A stretch of DNA of 64,000 nt from Patella vulgata (GCF_932274485.2 NC_065885.2:34175062-34239061), one strand, 5' to 3'. Shown: positions 42,742-56,791, counted from the stretch's first letter. Program-made: numbers and translations. Notes: generated from the letters alone by a model not told the origin.

Positions 42742-43857
42742 TTCACTTGTTGGGGTCTTGGTGGAGGTCTTAGAAGATTGAATGACGAAGCTATTGAAGC
42801 GACAATTCAGAATGCGGTTTCCAATTCCACCTCAACTATATATAGGCATGTACCTGGTAAGCTGGAGTGACGCCAATTTCTCTTCTTGGCATCCCGTGAC
42901 ATTTTTGTGTATTAGTCGTAGCTGGCAGTTTAGGTCAGTGTTTTGATAAGCATATTGTCTCCTCATTAGGCAGCAATCAACATCTTTTTTCCGACTTGAC
43001 AACTTTATGATCGATTCTTGATTGCATTGATTGGTTTTAATCGGTTCTGGTCTCTGCAACTATTCCGTTCGCTGGAGGAAAACGATTTTCTGGCCTTGAG
43101 GTCAATATTTATTGATCTCCCTAAATGAAATCTAAAACACGGGCCTACATCGGACGAGCACCTTACACTAAGTTACACAGTTATTTCCCTTTCGTTGAAT
43201 GTGTGTAATCGTTTTTAATGCTTACCAGCGATACCCAGAAAAGACTTGCGGAGTCCAAACGTTCCGTCCCTGGTCACAATTCTTGATGTGAAAGGGAGTG
43301 TGCGTTCGTTTTTTTGGGTTTTTTTTTTGTTCTTTTCTTTGTTACTTTTTTTTTATTTTTGTGTGTGTGTGGGAGGGGCGGGGGGGGGGGGGGTATTTGG
43401 TACTAATTTTTGTTCACCTTAAGCATGGTTGAATATGTGCAGCTTCTTTGATAAAAATGTCGGTGAGCGATAACCCGATGCTCCACAGAAACCAGTAAGG
43501 ACTAATGCATAAGGTCTAAGCCTTGCTTCAATTGGATAAAGTGGCATTGAGAAGGGTTGGGCGTATGTTTGGTGTTGATTTATTTGACTATTTGACCAAT
43601 TTCGCTCTTCTTCTATCCTCATGCGATTTGTTTGGGGTTTTTTTGTTTTTTTTTTAAAGGAATATTGCAGCTGTGTGCCTTTAGTGGGTGTATGGCGTTT
43701 CATTGTGGACAGGGAAAGGATTTGGAATATATGGGGGAGTGGATGGGGGTGGGGTGGGGTGATAATGCATAGAATATGAAGGTAATCTTTCGTAGATTTT
43801 GGTGGCTCTGAAAAGAACCTTTTGTATAAGCAAAGAAGATTCTACGTGTTTTCAAAT

Positions 43858-44178
43858 TCACTCCATCTCGCCTTCCGACGAATGGCTGCTATCTTCACTA
43901 TCAGTTGCGACACAGCTTCTAATCTTGTGGCGTAGGTATAAGACTTTATCGGCCTTTTGACGTGCATACTCGTAGTAAGCGTTTCTAACACCTTCCATGC
44001 CGGACATCCTGAGACGAATGTTGTAGCGAAATGAACGCATCTGGTCCCTCCTTGCTCGGTCGTAGCGGACTTGAAGATCTTTGAGTTTGTTGTTTAGTAA
44101 AACAACCTGCTCACATGCTCGGCGGAAACGGTGCTCTGTCTCAGACAAATCGACGTGAAGTTTCGAAATAGTTTCCAT
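43858..44178 (-). CDS. Array protein, copy 13
   Basis: Identical product. Stem-loop 43804-43819, TATA 44274-44281. One T shorter in a spacer T-run. Confidence 0.88.
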   Translation of the reverse strand: METISKLHVDLSETEHRFRRACEQVVLLNNKLKDLQVRYDRARRDQMRSFRYNIRLRMSGMEGVRNAYYEYARQKADKVLYLRHKIRSCVATDSEDSSHSSEGEME

Positions 44179-45295
44179 TTCACTTGTTGGGGTCTTGGTG
44201 GAGGTCTTAGAAGATTGAATGACGAAGCTATTGAAGCGACAATTCAGAATGCGGTTTCCAATTCCACCTCAACTATATATAGGCATGTACCTGGTAAGCT
44301 GGAGTGACGCCAATTTCTCTTCTTGGCATCCCGTGACATTTTTGTGTATTAGTCGTAGCTGGCAGTTTAGGTCAGTGTTTTGATAAGCATATTGTCTCCT
44401 CATTAGGCAGCAATCAACATCTTTTTTCCGACTTGACAACTTTATGATCGATTCTTGATTGCATTGATTGGTTTTAATCGGTTCTGGTCTCTGCAACTAT
44501 TCCGTTCGCTGGAGGAAAACGATTTTCTGGCCTTGAGGTCAATATTTATTGATCTCCCTAAATGAAATCTAAAACACGGGCCTACATCGGACGAGCACCT
44601 TACACTAAGTTACACAGTTATTTCCCTTTCGTTGAATGTGTGTAATCGTTTTTAATGCTTACCAGCGATACCCAGAAAAGACTTGCGGAGTCCAAACGTT
44701 CCGTCCCTGGTCACAATTCTTGATGTGAAAGGGAGTGTGCGTTCGTTTTTTTGGGTTTTTTTTTTGTTCTTTTCTTTGTTACTTTTTTTTTATTTTTGTG
44801 TGTGTGTGGGAGGGGCGGGGGGGGGGGGGGTATTTGGTACTAATTTTTGTTCACCTTAAGCATGGTTGAATATGTGCAGCTTCTTTGATAAAAATGTCGG
44901 TGAGCGATAACCCGATGCTCCACAGAAACCAGTAAGGACTAATGCATAAGGTCTAAGCCTTGCTTCAATTGGATAAAGTGGCATTGAGAAGGGTTGGGCG
45001 TATGTTTGGTGTTGATTTATTTGACTATTTGACCAATTTCGCTCTTCTTCTATCCTCATGCGATTTGTTTGGGGTTTTTTTTGTTTTTTTTTTAAAGGAA
45101 TATTGCAGCTGTGTGCCTTTAGTGGGTGTATGGCGTTTCATTGTGGACAGGGAAAGGATTTGGAATATATGGGGGAGTGGATGGGGGTGGGGTGGGGTGA
45201 TAATGCATAGAATATGAAGGTAATCTTTCGTAGATTTTGGTGGCTCTGAAAAGAACCTTTTGTATAAGCAAAGAAGATTCTACGTGTTTTCAAAT

Positions 45296-45616
45296 TCACT
45301 CCATCTCGCCTTCCGACGAATGGCTGCTATCTTCACTATCAGTTGCGACACAGCTTCTAATCTTGTGGCGTAGGTATAAGACTTTATCGGCCTTTTGACG
45401 TGCATACTCGTAGTAAGCGTTTCTAACACCTTCCATGCCGGACATCCTGAGACGAATGTTGTAGCGAAATGAACGCATCTGGTCCCTCCTTGCTCGGTCG
45501 TAGCGGACTTGAAGATCTTTGAGTTTGTTGTTTAGTAAAACAACCTGCTCACATGCTCGGCGGAAACGGTGCTCTGTCTCAGACAAATCGACGTGAAGTT
45601 TCGAAATAGTTTCCAT
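45296..45616 (-). CDS. Array protein, copy 14
   Basis: Identical product. Stem-loop 45242-45257, TATA 45712-45719. Confidence 0.88.
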   Translation of the reverse strand: METISKLHVDLSETEHRFRRACEQVVLLNNKLKDLQVRYDRARRDQMRSFRYNIRLRMSGMEGVRNAYYEYARQKADKVLYLRHKIRSCVATDSEDSSHSSEGEME

Positions 45617-46733
45617 TTCACTTGTTGGGGTCTTGGTGGAGGTCTTAGAAGATTGAATGACGAAGCTATTGAAGCGACAATTCAGAATGCGGTTTCCAAT
45701 TCCACCTCAACTATATATAGGCATGTACCTGGTAAGCTGGAGTGACGCCAATTTCTCTTCTTGGCATCCCGTGACATTTTTGTGTATTAGTCGTAGCTGG
45801 CAGTTTAGGTCAGTGTTTTGATAAGCATATTGTCTCCTCATTAGGCAGCAATCAACATCTTTTTTCCGACTTGACAACTTTATGATCGATTCTTGATTGC
45901 ATTGATTGGTTTTAATCGGTTCTGGTCTCTGCAACTATTCCGTTCGCTGGAGGAAAACGATTTTCTGGCCTTGAGGTCAATATTTATTGATCTCCCTAAA
46001 TGAAATCTAAAACACGGGCCTACATCGGACGAGCACCTTACACTAAGTTACACAGTTATTTCCCTTTCGTTGAATGTGTGTAATCGTTTTTAATGCTTAC
46101 CAGCGATACCCAGAAAAGACTTGCGGAGTCCAAACGTTCCGTCCCTGGTCACAATTCTTGATGTGAAAGGGAGTGTGCGTTCGTTTTTTTGGGGTTTTTT
46201 TTTTGTTCTTTTCTTTGTTACTTTTTTTTTATTTTTGTGTGTGTGTGGGAGGGGCGGGGGGGGGGGGGTATTTGGTACTAATTTTTGTTCACCTTAAGCA
46301 TGGTTGAATATGTGCAGCTTCTTTGATAAAAATGTCGGTGAGCGATAACCCGATGCTCCACAGAAACCAGTAAGGACTAATGCATAAGGTCTAAGCCTTG
46401 CTTCAATTGGATAAAGTGGCATTGAGAAGGGTTGGGCGTATGTTTGGTGTTGATTTATTTGACTATTTGACCAATTTCGCTCTTCTTCTATCCTCATGCG
46501 ATTTGTTTGGGTTTTTTTTTGGTTTTTTTTTAAAGGAATATTGCAGCTGTGTGCCTTTAGTGGGTGTATGGCGTTTCATTGTGGACAGGGAAAGGATTTG
46601 GAATATATGGGGAAGTGGATGGGGGTGGGGTGGGGTGATAATGCATAGAATATGAAGGTAATCTTTCGTAGATTTTGGTGGCTCTGAAAAGAACCTTTTG
46701 TATAAGCAAAGAAGATTCTACGTGTTTTCAAAT

Positions 46734-47054
46734 TCACTCCATCTCGCCTTCCGACGAATGGCTGCTATCTTCACTATCAGTTGCGACACAGCTTCTAATC
46801 TTGTGGCGTAGGTATAAGACTTTATCGGCCTTTTGACGTGCATACTCGTAGTAAGCGTTTCTAACACCTTCCATGCCGGACATCCTGAGACGAATGTTGT
46901 AGCGAAATGAACGCATCTGGTCCCTCCTTGCTCGGTCGTAGCGGACTTGAAGATCTTTGAGTTTGTTGTTTAGTAAAACAACCTGCTCACATGCTCGGCG
47001 GAAACGGTGCTCTGTCTCAGACAAATCGACGTGAAGTTTCGAAATAGTTTCCAT
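46734..47054 (-). CDS. Array protein, copy 15
   Basis: Identical product. Stem-loop 46680-46695, TATA 47150-47157. Carries the G-to-A at 46613 shared only with copy 23. Confidence 0.88.
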   Translation of the reverse strand: METISKLHVDLSETEHRFRRACEQVVLLNNKLKDLQVRYDRARRDQMRSFRYNIRLRMSGMEGVRNAYYEYARQKADKVLYLRHKIRSCVATDSEDSSHSSEGEME

Positions 47055-48169
47055 TTCACTTGTTGGGGTCTTGGTGGAGGTCTTAGAAGATTGAATGACG
47101 AAGCTATTGAAGCGACAATTCAGAATGCGGTTTCCAATTCCACCTCAACTATATATAGGCATGTACCTGGTAAGCTGGAGTGACGCCAATTTCTCTTCTT
47201 GGCATCCCGTGACATTTTTGTGTATTAGTCGTAGCTGGCAGTTTAGGTCAGTGTTTTGATAAGCATATTGTCTCCTCATTAGGCAGCAATCAACATCTTT
47301 TTTCCGACTTGACAACTTTATGATCGATTCTTGATTGCATTGATTGGTTTTAATCGGTTCTGGTCTCTGCAACTATTCCGTTCGCTGGAGGAAAACGATT
47401 TTCTGGCCTTGAGGTCAATATTTATTGATCTCCCTAAATGAAATCTAAAACACGGGCCTACATCGGACGAGCACCTTACACTAAGTTACACAGTTATTTC
47501 CCTTTCGTTGAATGTGTGTAATCGTTTTTAATGCTTACCAGCGATACCCAGAAAAGACTTGCGGAGTCCAAACGTTCCGTCCCTGGTCACAATTCTTGAT
47601 GTGAAAGGGAGTGTGCGTTCGTTTTTTTGGGGTTTTTTTTTGTTCTTTTCTTTGTTACTTTTTTTTTATTTGTGTGTGTGTGTGGGAGGGGCGGGGGGGG
47701 GGGGTATTTGGTACTAATTTTTGTTCACCTTAAGCATGGTTGAATATGTGCAGCTTCTTTGATAAAAATGTCGGTGAGCGATAACCCGATGCTCCACAGA
47801 AACCAGTAAGGACTAATGCATAAGGTCTTAGCCTTGCTTCAATTGGATAAAGTGGCATTGAGAAGGGTTGGGCGTATGTTTGGTGTTGATTTATTTGACT
47901 ATTTGACCAATTTCGCTCTTCTTCTATCCTCATGCGATTTGTTTGGGGTTTTTTTTGTTTTTTTTTTAAAGGAATATTGCAGCTGTGTGCCTTTAGTGGG
48001 TGTATGGCGTTTCATTGTGGACAGGGAAAGGATTTGGAATATATGGGGGAGTGGATGGGGGTGGGGTGGGGTGATAATGCATAGAATATGAAGGTAATCT
48101 TTCGTAGATTTTGGTGGCTCTGAAAAGAACCTTTTGTATAAGCAAAGAAGATTCTACGTGTTTTCAAAT

Positions 48170-48490
48170 TCACTCCATCTCGCCTTCCGACGAATGGCTG
48201 CTATCTTCACTATCAGTTGCGACACAGCTTCTAATCTTGTGGCGTAGGTATAAGACTTTATCGGCCTTTTGACGTGCATACTCGTAGTAAGCGTTTCTAA
48301 CACCTTCCATGCCGGACATCCTGAGACGAATGTTGTAGCGAAATGAACGCATCTGGTCCCTCCTTGCTCGGTCGTAGCGGACTTGAAGATCTTTGAGTTT
48401 GTTGTTTAGTAAAACAACCTGCTCACATGCTCGGCGGAAACGGTGCTCTGTCTCAGACAAATCGACGTGAAGTTTCGAAATAGTTTCCAT
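48170..48490 (-). CDS. Array protein, copy 16
   Basis: Identical product. Stem-loop 48116-48131, TATA 48586-48593. Carries variants at 47672 and 47829 shared only with copy 24. Confidence 0.88.
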   Translation of the reverse strand: METISKLHVDLSETEHRFRRACEQVVLLNNKLKDLQVRYDRARRDQMRSFRYNIRLRMSGMEGVRNAYYEYARQKADKVLYLRHKIRSCVATDSEDSSHSSEGEME

Positions 48491-49606
48491 TTCACTTGTT
48501 GGGGTCTTGGTGGAGGTCTTAGAAGATTGAATGACGAAGCTATTGAAGCGACAATTCAGAATGCGGTTTCCAATTCCACCTCAACTATATATAGGCATGT
48601 ACCTGGTAAGCTGGAGTGACGCCAATTTCTCTTCTTGGCATCCCGTGACATTTTTGTGTATTAGTCGTAGCTGGCAGTTTAGGTCAGTGTTTTGATAAGC
48701 ATATTGTCTCCTCATTAGGCAGCAATCAACATCTTTTTTCCGACTTGACAACTTTATGATCGATTCTTGATTGCATTGATTGGTTTTAATCGGTTCTGGT
48801 CTCTGCAACTATTCCGTTCGCTGGAGGAAAACGATTTTCTGGCCTTGAGGTCAATATTTATTGATCTCCCTAAATGAAATCTAAAACACGGGCCTACATC
48901 GGACGAGCACCTTACACTAAGTTACACAGTTATTTCCCTTTCGTTGAATGTGTGTAATCGTTTTTAATGCTTACCAGCGATACCCAGAAAAGACTTGCGG
49001 AGTCCAAACGTTCCGTCCCTGGTCACAATTCTTGATGTGAAAGGGAGTGTGCGTTCGTTTTTTTGGGTTTTTTTTTTGTTCTTTTCTTTGTTACTTTTTT
49101 TTTATTTTTGTGTGTGTGTGGGAGGGGCGGGGGGGGGGGGGTATTTGGTACTAATTTTTGTTCACCTTAAGCATGGTTGAATATGTGCAGCTTCTTTGAT
49201 AAAAATGTCGGTGAGCGATAACCCGATGCTCCACAGAAACCAGTAAGGACTAATGCATAAGGTCTAAGCCTTGCTTCAATTGGATAAAGTGGCATTGAGA
49301 AGGGTTGGGCGTATGTTTGGTGTTGATTTATTTGACTATTTGACCAATTTCGCTCTTCTTCTATCCTCATGCGATTTGTTTGGGTTTTTTTTTGTTTTTT
49401 TTTTAAAGGAATATTGCAGCTGTGTGCCTTTAGTGGGTGTATGGCGTTTCATTGTGGACAGGGAAAGGATTTGGAATATATGGGGGAGTGGATGGGGGTG
49501 GGGTGGGGTGATAATGCATAGAATATGAAGGTAATCTTTCGTAGATTTTGGTGGCTCTGAAAAGAACCTTTTGTATAAGCAAAGAAGATTCTACGTGTTT
49601 TCAAAT

Positions 49607-49927
49607 TCACTCCATCTCGCCTTCCGACGAATGGCTGCTATCTTCACTATCAGTTGCGACACAGCTTCTAATCTTGTGGCGTAGGTATAAGACTTTATCG
49701 GCCTTTTGACGTGCATACTCGTAGTAAGCGTTTCTAACACCTTCCATGCCGGACATCCTGAGACGAATGTTGTAGCGAAATGAACGCATCTGGTCCCTCC
49801 TTGCTCGGTCGTAGCGGACTTGAAGATCTTTGAGTTTGTTGTTTAGTAAAACAACCTGCTCACATGCTCGGCGGAAACGGTGCTCTGTCTCAGACAAATC
49901 GACGTGAAGTTTCGAAATAGTTTCCAT
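49607..49927 (-). CDS. Array protein, copy 17
   Basis: Identical product. Stem-loop 49553-49568, TATA 50023-50030. Confidence 0.88.
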   Translation of the reverse strand: METISKLHVDLSETEHRFRRACEQVVLLNNKLKDLQVRYDRARRDQMRSFRYNIRLRMSGMEGVRNAYYEYARQKADKVLYLRHKIRSCVATDSEDSSHSSEGEME

Positions 49928-51043
49928 TTCACTTGTTGGGGTCTTGGTGGAGGTCTTAGAAGATTGAATGACGAAGCTATTGAAGCGACAATTCAGAATG
50001 CGGTTTCCAATTCCACCTCAACTATATATAGGCATGTACCTGGTAAGCTGGAGTGACGCCAATTTCTCTTCTTGGCATCCCGTGACATTTTTGTGTATTA
50101 GTCGTAGCTGGCAGTTTAGGTCAGTGTTTTGATAAGCATATTGTCTCCTCATTAGGCAGCAATCAACATCTTTTTTCCGACTTGACAACTTTATGATCGA
50201 TTCTTGATTGCATTGATTGGTTTTAATCGGTTCTGGTCTCTGCAACTATTCCGTTCGCTGGAGGAAAACGATTTTCTGGCCTTGAGGTCAATATTTATTG
50301 ATCTCCCTAAATGAAATCTAAAACACGGGCCTACATCGGACGAGCACCTTACACTAAGTTACACAGTTATTTCCCTTTCGTTGAATGTGTGTAATCGTTT
50401 TTAATGCTTACCAGCGATACCCAGAAAAGACTTGCGGAGTCCAAACGTTCCGTCCCTGGTCACAATTCTTGATGTGAAAGGGAGTGTGCGTTCGTTTTTT
50501 TGGGTTTTTTTTTTGTTCTTTTCTTTGTTACTTTTTTTTTATTTTTGTGTGTGTGTGGGAGGGGCGGGGGGGGGGGGGTATTTGGTACTAATTTTTGTTC
50601 ACCTTAAGCATGGTTGAATATGTGCAGCTTCTTTGATAAAAATGTCGGTGAGCGATAACCCGATGCTCCACAGAAACCAGTAAGGACTAATGCATAAGGT
50701 CTAAGCCTTGCTTCAATTGGATAAAGTGGCATTGAGAAGGGTTGGGCGTATGTTTGGTGTTGATTTATTTGACTATTTGACCAATTTCGCTCTTCTTCTA
50801 TCCTCATGCGATTTGTTTGGGTTTTTTTTTGTTTTTTTTTTAAAGGAATATTGCAGCTGTGTGCCTTTAGTGGGTGTATGGCGTTTCATTGTGGACAGGG
50901 AAAGGATTTGGAATATATGGGGGAGTGGATGGGGGTGGGGTGGGGTGATAATGCATAGAATATGAAGGTAATCTTTCGTAGATTTTGGTGGCTCTGAAAA
51001 GAACCTTTTGTATAAGCAAAGAAGATTCTACGTGTTTTCAAAT

Positions 51044-51364
51044 TCACTCCATCTCGCCTTCCGACGAATGGCTGCTATCTTCACTATCAGTTGCGACACA
51101 GCTTCTAATCTTGTGGCGTAGGTATAAGACTTTATCGGCCTTTTGACGTGCATACTCGTAGTAAGCGTTTCTAACACCTTCCATGCCGGACATCCTGAGA
51201 CGAATGTTGTAGCGAAATGAACGCATCTGGTCCCTCCTTGCTCGGTCGTAGCGGACTTGAAGATCTTTGAGTTTGTTGTTTAGTAAAACAACCTGCTCAC
51301 ATGCTCGGCGGAAACGGTGCTCTGTCTCAGACAAATCGACGTGAAGTTTCGAAATAGTTTCCAT
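51044..51364 (-). CDS. Array protein, copy 18
   Basis: Identical product. Stem-loop 50990-51005, TATA 51460-51467. Confidence 0.88.
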   Translation of the reverse strand: METISKLHVDLSETEHRFRRACEQVVLLNNKLKDLQVRYDRARRDQMRSFRYNIRLRMSGMEGVRNAYYEYARQKADKVLYLRHKIRSCVATDSEDSSHSSEGEME

Positions 51365-52480
51365 TTCACTTGTTGGGGTCTTGGTGGAGGTCTTAGAAGA
51401 TTGAATGACGAAGCTATTGAAGCGACAATTCAGAATGCGGTTTCCAATTCCACCTCAACTATATATAGGCATGTACCTGGTAAGCTGGAGTGACGCCAAT
51501 TTCTCTTCTTGGCATCCCGTGACATTTTTGTGTATTAGTCGTAGCTGGCAGTTTAGGTCAGTGTTTTGATAAGCATATTGTCTCCTCATTAGGCAGCAAT
51601 CAACATCTTTTTTCCGACTTGACAACTTTATGATCGATTCTTGATTGCATTGATTGGTTTTAATCGGTTCTGGTCTCTGCAACTATTCCGTTCGCTGGAG
51701 GAAAACGATTTTCTGGCCTTGAGGTCAATATTTATTGATCTCCCTAAATGAAATCTAAAACACGGGCCTACATCGGACGAGCACCTTACACTAAGTTACA
51801 CAGTTATTTCCCTTTCGTTGAATGTGTGTAATCGTTTTTAATGCTTACCAGCGATACCCAGAAAAGACTTGCGGAGTCCAAACGTTCCGTCCCTGGTCAC
51901 AATTCTTGATGTGAAAGGGAGTGTGCGTTCGTTTTTTTGGGTTTTTTTTTTGTTCTTTTCTTTGTTACTTTTTTTTTATTTTTGTGTGTGTGTGGGAGGG
52001 GCGGGGGGGGGGGGGTATTTGGTACTAATTTTTGTTCACCTTAAGCATGGTTGAATATGTGCAGCTTCTTTGATAAAAATGTCGGTGAGCGATAACCCGA
52101 TGCTCCACAGAAACCAGTAAGGACTAATGCATAAGGTCTAAGCCTTGCTTCAATTGGATAAAGTGGCATTGAGAAGGGTTGGGCGTATGTTTGGTGTTGA
52201 TTTATTTGACTATTTGACCAATTTCGCTCTTCTTCTATCCTCATGCGATTTGTTTGGGGTTTTTTTTGTTTTTTTTTTAAAGGAATATTGCAGCTGTGTG
52301 CCTTTAGTGGGTGTATGGCGTTTCATTGTGGACAGGGAAAGGATTTGGAATATATGGGGGAGTGGATGGGGGTGGGGTGGGGTGATAATGCATAGAATAT
52401 GAAGGTAATCTTTCGTAGATTTTGGTGGCTCTGAAAAGAACCTTTTGTATAAGCAAAGAAGATTCTACGTGTTTTCAAAT

Positions 52481-52801
52481 TCACTCCATCTCGCCTTCCG
52501 ACGAATGGCTGCTATCTTCACTATCAGTTGCGACACAGCTTCTAATCTTGTGGCGTAGGTATAAGACTTTATCGGCCTTTTGACGTGCATACTCGTAGTA
52601 AGCGTTTCTAACACCTTCCATGCCGGACATCCTGAGACGAATGTTGTAGCGAAATGAACGCATCTGGTCCCTCCTTGCTCGGTCGTAGCGGACTTGAAGA
52701 TCTTTGAGTTTGTTGTTTAGTAAAACAACCTGCTCACATGCTCGGCGGAAACGGTGCTCTGTCTCAGACAAATCGACGTGAAGTTTCGAAATAGTTTCCA
52801 T
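52481..52801 (-). CDS. Array protein, copy 19
   Basis: Identical product. Stem-loop 52427-52442, TATA 52897-52904. Confidence 0.88.
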   Translation of the reverse strand: METISKLHVDLSETEHRFRRACEQVVLLNNKLKDLQVRYDRARRDQMRSFRYNIRLRMSGMEGVRNAYYEYARQKADKVLYLRHKIRSCVATDSEDSSHSSEGEME

Positions 52802-53917
52802 TTCACTTGTTGGGGTCTTGGTGGAGGTCTTAGAAGATTGAATGACGAAGCTATTGAAGCGACAATTCAGAATGCGGTTTCCAATTCCACCTCAACTATA
52901 TATAGGCATGTACCTGGTAAGCTGGAGTGACGCCAATTTCTCTTCTTGGCATCCCGTGACATTTTTGTGTATTAGTCGTAGCTGGCAGTTTAGGTCAGTG
53001 TTTTGATAAGCATATTGTCTCCTCATTAGGCAGCAATCAACATCTTTTTTCCGACTTGACAACTTTATGATCGATTCTTGATTGCATTGATTGGTTTTAA
53101 TCGGTTCTGGTCTCTGCAACTATTCCGTTCGCTGGAGGAAAACGATTTTCTGGCCTTGAGGTCAATATTTATTGATCTCCCTAAATGAAATCTAAAACAC
53201 GGGCCTACATCGGACGAGCACCTTACACTAAGTTACACAGTTATTTCCCTTTCGTTGAATGTGTGTAATCGTTTTTAATGCTTACCAGCGATACCCAGAA
53301 AAGACTTGCGGAGTCCAAACGTTCCGTCCCTGGTCACAATTCTTGATGTGAAAGGGAGTGTGCGTTCGTTTTTTTGGGTTTTTTTTTTGTTCTTTTCTTT
53401 GTTACTTTTTTTTTATTTTTGTGTGTGTGTGGGAGGGGCGGGGGGGGGGGGGTATTTGGTACTAATTTTTGTTCACCTTAAGCATGGTTGAATATGTGCA
53501 GCTTCTTTGATAAAAATGTCGGTGAGCGATAACCCGATGCTCCACAGAAACCAGTAAGGACTAATGCATAAGGTCTAAGCCTTGCTTCAATTGGATAAAG
53601 TGGCATTGAGAAGGGTTGGGCGTATGTTTGGTGTTGATTTATTTGACTATTTGACCAATTTCGCTCTTCTTCTATCCTCATGCGATTTGTTTGGGTTTTT
53701 TTTTGTTTTTTTTTTAAAGGAATATTGCAGCTGTGTGCCTTTAGTGGGTGTATGGCGTTTCATTGTGGACAGGGAAAGGATTTGGAATATATGGGGGAGT
53801 GGATGGGGGTGGGGTGGGGTGATAATGCATAGAATATGAAGGTAATCTTTCGTAGATTTTGGTGGCTCTGAAAAGAACCTTTTGTATAAGCAAAGAAGAT
53901 TCTACGTGTTTTCAAAT

Positions 53918-54238
53918 TCACTCCATCTCGCCTTCCGACGAATGGCTGCTATCTTCACTATCAGTTGCGACACAGCTTCTAATCTTGTGGCGTAGGTATA
54001 AGACTTTATCGGCCTTTTGACGTGCATACTCGTAGTAAGCGTTTCTAACACCTTCCATGCCGGACATCCTGAGACGAATGTTGTAGCGAAATGAACGCAT
54101 CTGGTCCCTCCTTGCTCGGTCGTAGCGGACTTGAAGATCTTTGAGTTTGTTGTTTAGTAAAACAACCTGCTCACATGCTCGGCGGAAACGGTGCTCTGTC
54201 TCAGACAAATCGACGTGAAGTTTCGAAATAGTTTCCAT
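53918..54238 (-). CDS. Array protein, copy 20
   Basis: Identical product. Stem-loop 53864-53879, TATA 54334-54341. Confidence 0.88.
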   Translation of the reverse strand: METISKLHVDLSETEHRFRRACEQVVLLNNKLKDLQVRYDRARRDQMRSFRYNIRLRMSGMEGVRNAYYEYARQKADKVLYLRHKIRSCVATDSEDSSHSSEGEME

Positions 54239-55354
54239 TTCACTTGTTGGGGTCTTGGTGGAGGTCTTAGAAGATTGAATGACGAAGCTATTGAAGCGAC
54301 AATTCAGAATGCGGTTTCCAATTCCACCTCAACTATATATAGGCATGTACCTGGTAAGCTGGAGTGACGCCAATTTCTCTTCTTGGCATCCCGTGACATT
54401 TTTGTGTATTAGTCGTAGCTGGCAGTTTAGGTCAGTGTTTTGATAAGCATATTGTCTCCTCATTAGGCAGCAATCAACATCTTTTTTCCGACTTGACAAC
54501 TTTATGATCGATTCTTGATTGCATTGATTGGTTTTAATCGGTTCTGGTCTCTGCAACTATTCCGTTCGCTGGAGGAAAACGATTTTCTGGCCTTGAGGTC
54601 AATATTTATTGATCTCCCTAAATGAAATCTAAAACACGGGCCTACATCGGACGAGCACCTTACACTAAGTTACACAGTTATTTCCCTTTCGTTGAATGTG
54701 TGTAATCGTTTTTAATGCTTACCAGCGATACCCAGAAAAGACTTGCGGAGTCCAAACGTTCCGTCCCTGGTCACAATTCTTGATGTGAAAGGGAGTGTGC
54801 GTTCGTTTTTTTGGGTTTTTTTTTTGTTCTTTTCTTTGTTACTTTTTTTTTATTTTTGTGTGTGTGTGGGAGGGGCGGGGGGGGGGGGGTATTTGGTACT
54901 AATTTTTGTTCACCTTAAGCATGGTTGAATATGTGCAGCTTCTTTGATAAAAATGTCGGTGAGCGATAACCCGATGCTCCACAGAAACCAGTAAGGACTA
55001 ATGCATAAGGTCTAAGCCTTGCTTCAATTGGATAAAGTGGCATTGAGAAGGGTTGGGCGTATGTTTGGTGTTGATTTATTTGACTATTTGACCAATTTCG
55101 CTCTTCTTCTATCCTCATGCGATTTGTTTGGGGTTTTTTTTGTTTTTTTTTTAAAGGAATATTGCAGCTGTGTGCCTTTAGTGGGTGTATGGCGTTTCAT
55201 TGTGGACAGGGAAAGGATTTGGAATATATGGGGGAGTGGATGGGGGTGGGGTGGGGTGATAATGCATAGAATATGAAGGTAATCTTTCGTAGATTTTGGT
55301 GGCTCTGAAAAGAACCTTTTGTATAAGCAAAGAAGATTCTACGTGTTTTCAAAT

Positions 55355-55675
55355 TCACTCCATCTCGCCTTCCGACGAATGGCTGCTATCTTCACTATCA
55401 GTTGCGACACAGCTTCTAATCTTGTGGCGTAGGTATAAGACTTTATCGGCCTTTTGACGTGCATACTCGTAGTAAGCGTTTCTAACACCTTCCATGCCGG
55501 ACATCCTGAGACGAATGTTGTAGCGAAATGAACGCATCTGGTCCCTCCTTGCTCGGTCGTAGCGGACTTGAAGATCTTTGAGTTTGTTGTTTAGTAAAAC
55601 AACCTGCTCACATGCTCGGCGGAAACGGTGCTCTGTCTCAGACAAATCGACGTGAAGTTTCGAAATAGTTTCCAT
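55355..55675 (-). CDS. Array protein, copy 21
   Basis: Identical product. Stem-loop 55301-55316, TATA 55771-55778. Confidence 0.88.
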   Translation of the reverse strand: METISKLHVDLSETEHRFRRACEQVVLLNNKLKDLQVRYDRARRDQMRSFRYNIRLRMSGMEGVRNAYYEYARQKADKVLYLRHKIRSCVATDSEDSSHSSEGEME

Positions 55676-56791
55676 TTCACTTGTTGGGGTCTTGGTGGAG
55701 GTCTTAGAAGATTGAATGACGAAGCTATTGAAGCGACAATTCAGAATGCGGTTTCCAATTCCACCTCAACTATATATAGGCATGTACCTGGTAAGCTGGA
55801 GTGACGCCAATTTCTCTTCTTGGCATCCCGTGACATTTTTGTGTATTAGTCGTAGCTGGCAGTTTAGGTCAGTGTTTTGATAAGCATATTGTCTCCTCAT
55901 TAGGCAGCAATCAACATCTTTTTTCCGACTTGACAACTTTATGATCGATTCTTGATTGCATTGATTGGTTTTAATCGGTTCTGGTCTCTGCAACTATTCC
56001 GTTCGCTGGAGGAAAACGATTTTCTGGCCTTGAGGTCAATATTTATTGATCTCCCTAAATGAAATCTAAAACACGGGCCTACATCGGACGAGCACCTTAC
56101 ACTAAGTTACACAGTTATTTCCCTTTCGTTGAATGTGTGTAATCGTTTTTAATGCTTACCAGCGATACCCAGAAAAGACTTGCGGAGTCCAAACGTTCCG
56201 TCCCTGGTCACAATTCTTGATGTGAAAGGGAGTGTGCGTTCGTTTTTTTGGGTTTTTTTTTTGTTCTTTTCTTTGTTACTTTTTTTTTATTTTTGTGTGT
56301 GTGTGGGAGGGGCGGGGGGGGGGGGGTATTTGGTACTAATTTTTGTTCACCTTAAGCATGGTTGAATATGTGCAGCTTCTTTGATAAAAATGTCGGTGAG
56401 CGATAACCCGATGCTCCACAGAAACCAGTAAGGACTAATGCATAAGGTCTAAGCCTTGCTTCAATTGGATAAAGTGGCATTGAGAAGGGTTGGGCGTATG
56501 TTTGGTGTTGATTTATTTGACTATTTGACCAATTTCGCTCTTCTTCTATCCTCATGCGATTTGTTTGGGGTTTTTTTTGTTTTTTTTTTAAAGGAATATT
56601 GCAGCTGTGTGCCTTTAGTGGGTGTATGGCGTTTCATTGTGGACAGGGAAAGGATTTGGAATATATGGGGGAGTGGATGGGGGTGGGGTGGGGTGATAAT
56701 GCATAGAATATGAAGGTAATCTTTCGTAGATTTTGGTGGCTCTGAAAAGAACCTTTTGTATAAGCAAAGAAGATTCTACGTGTTTTCAAAT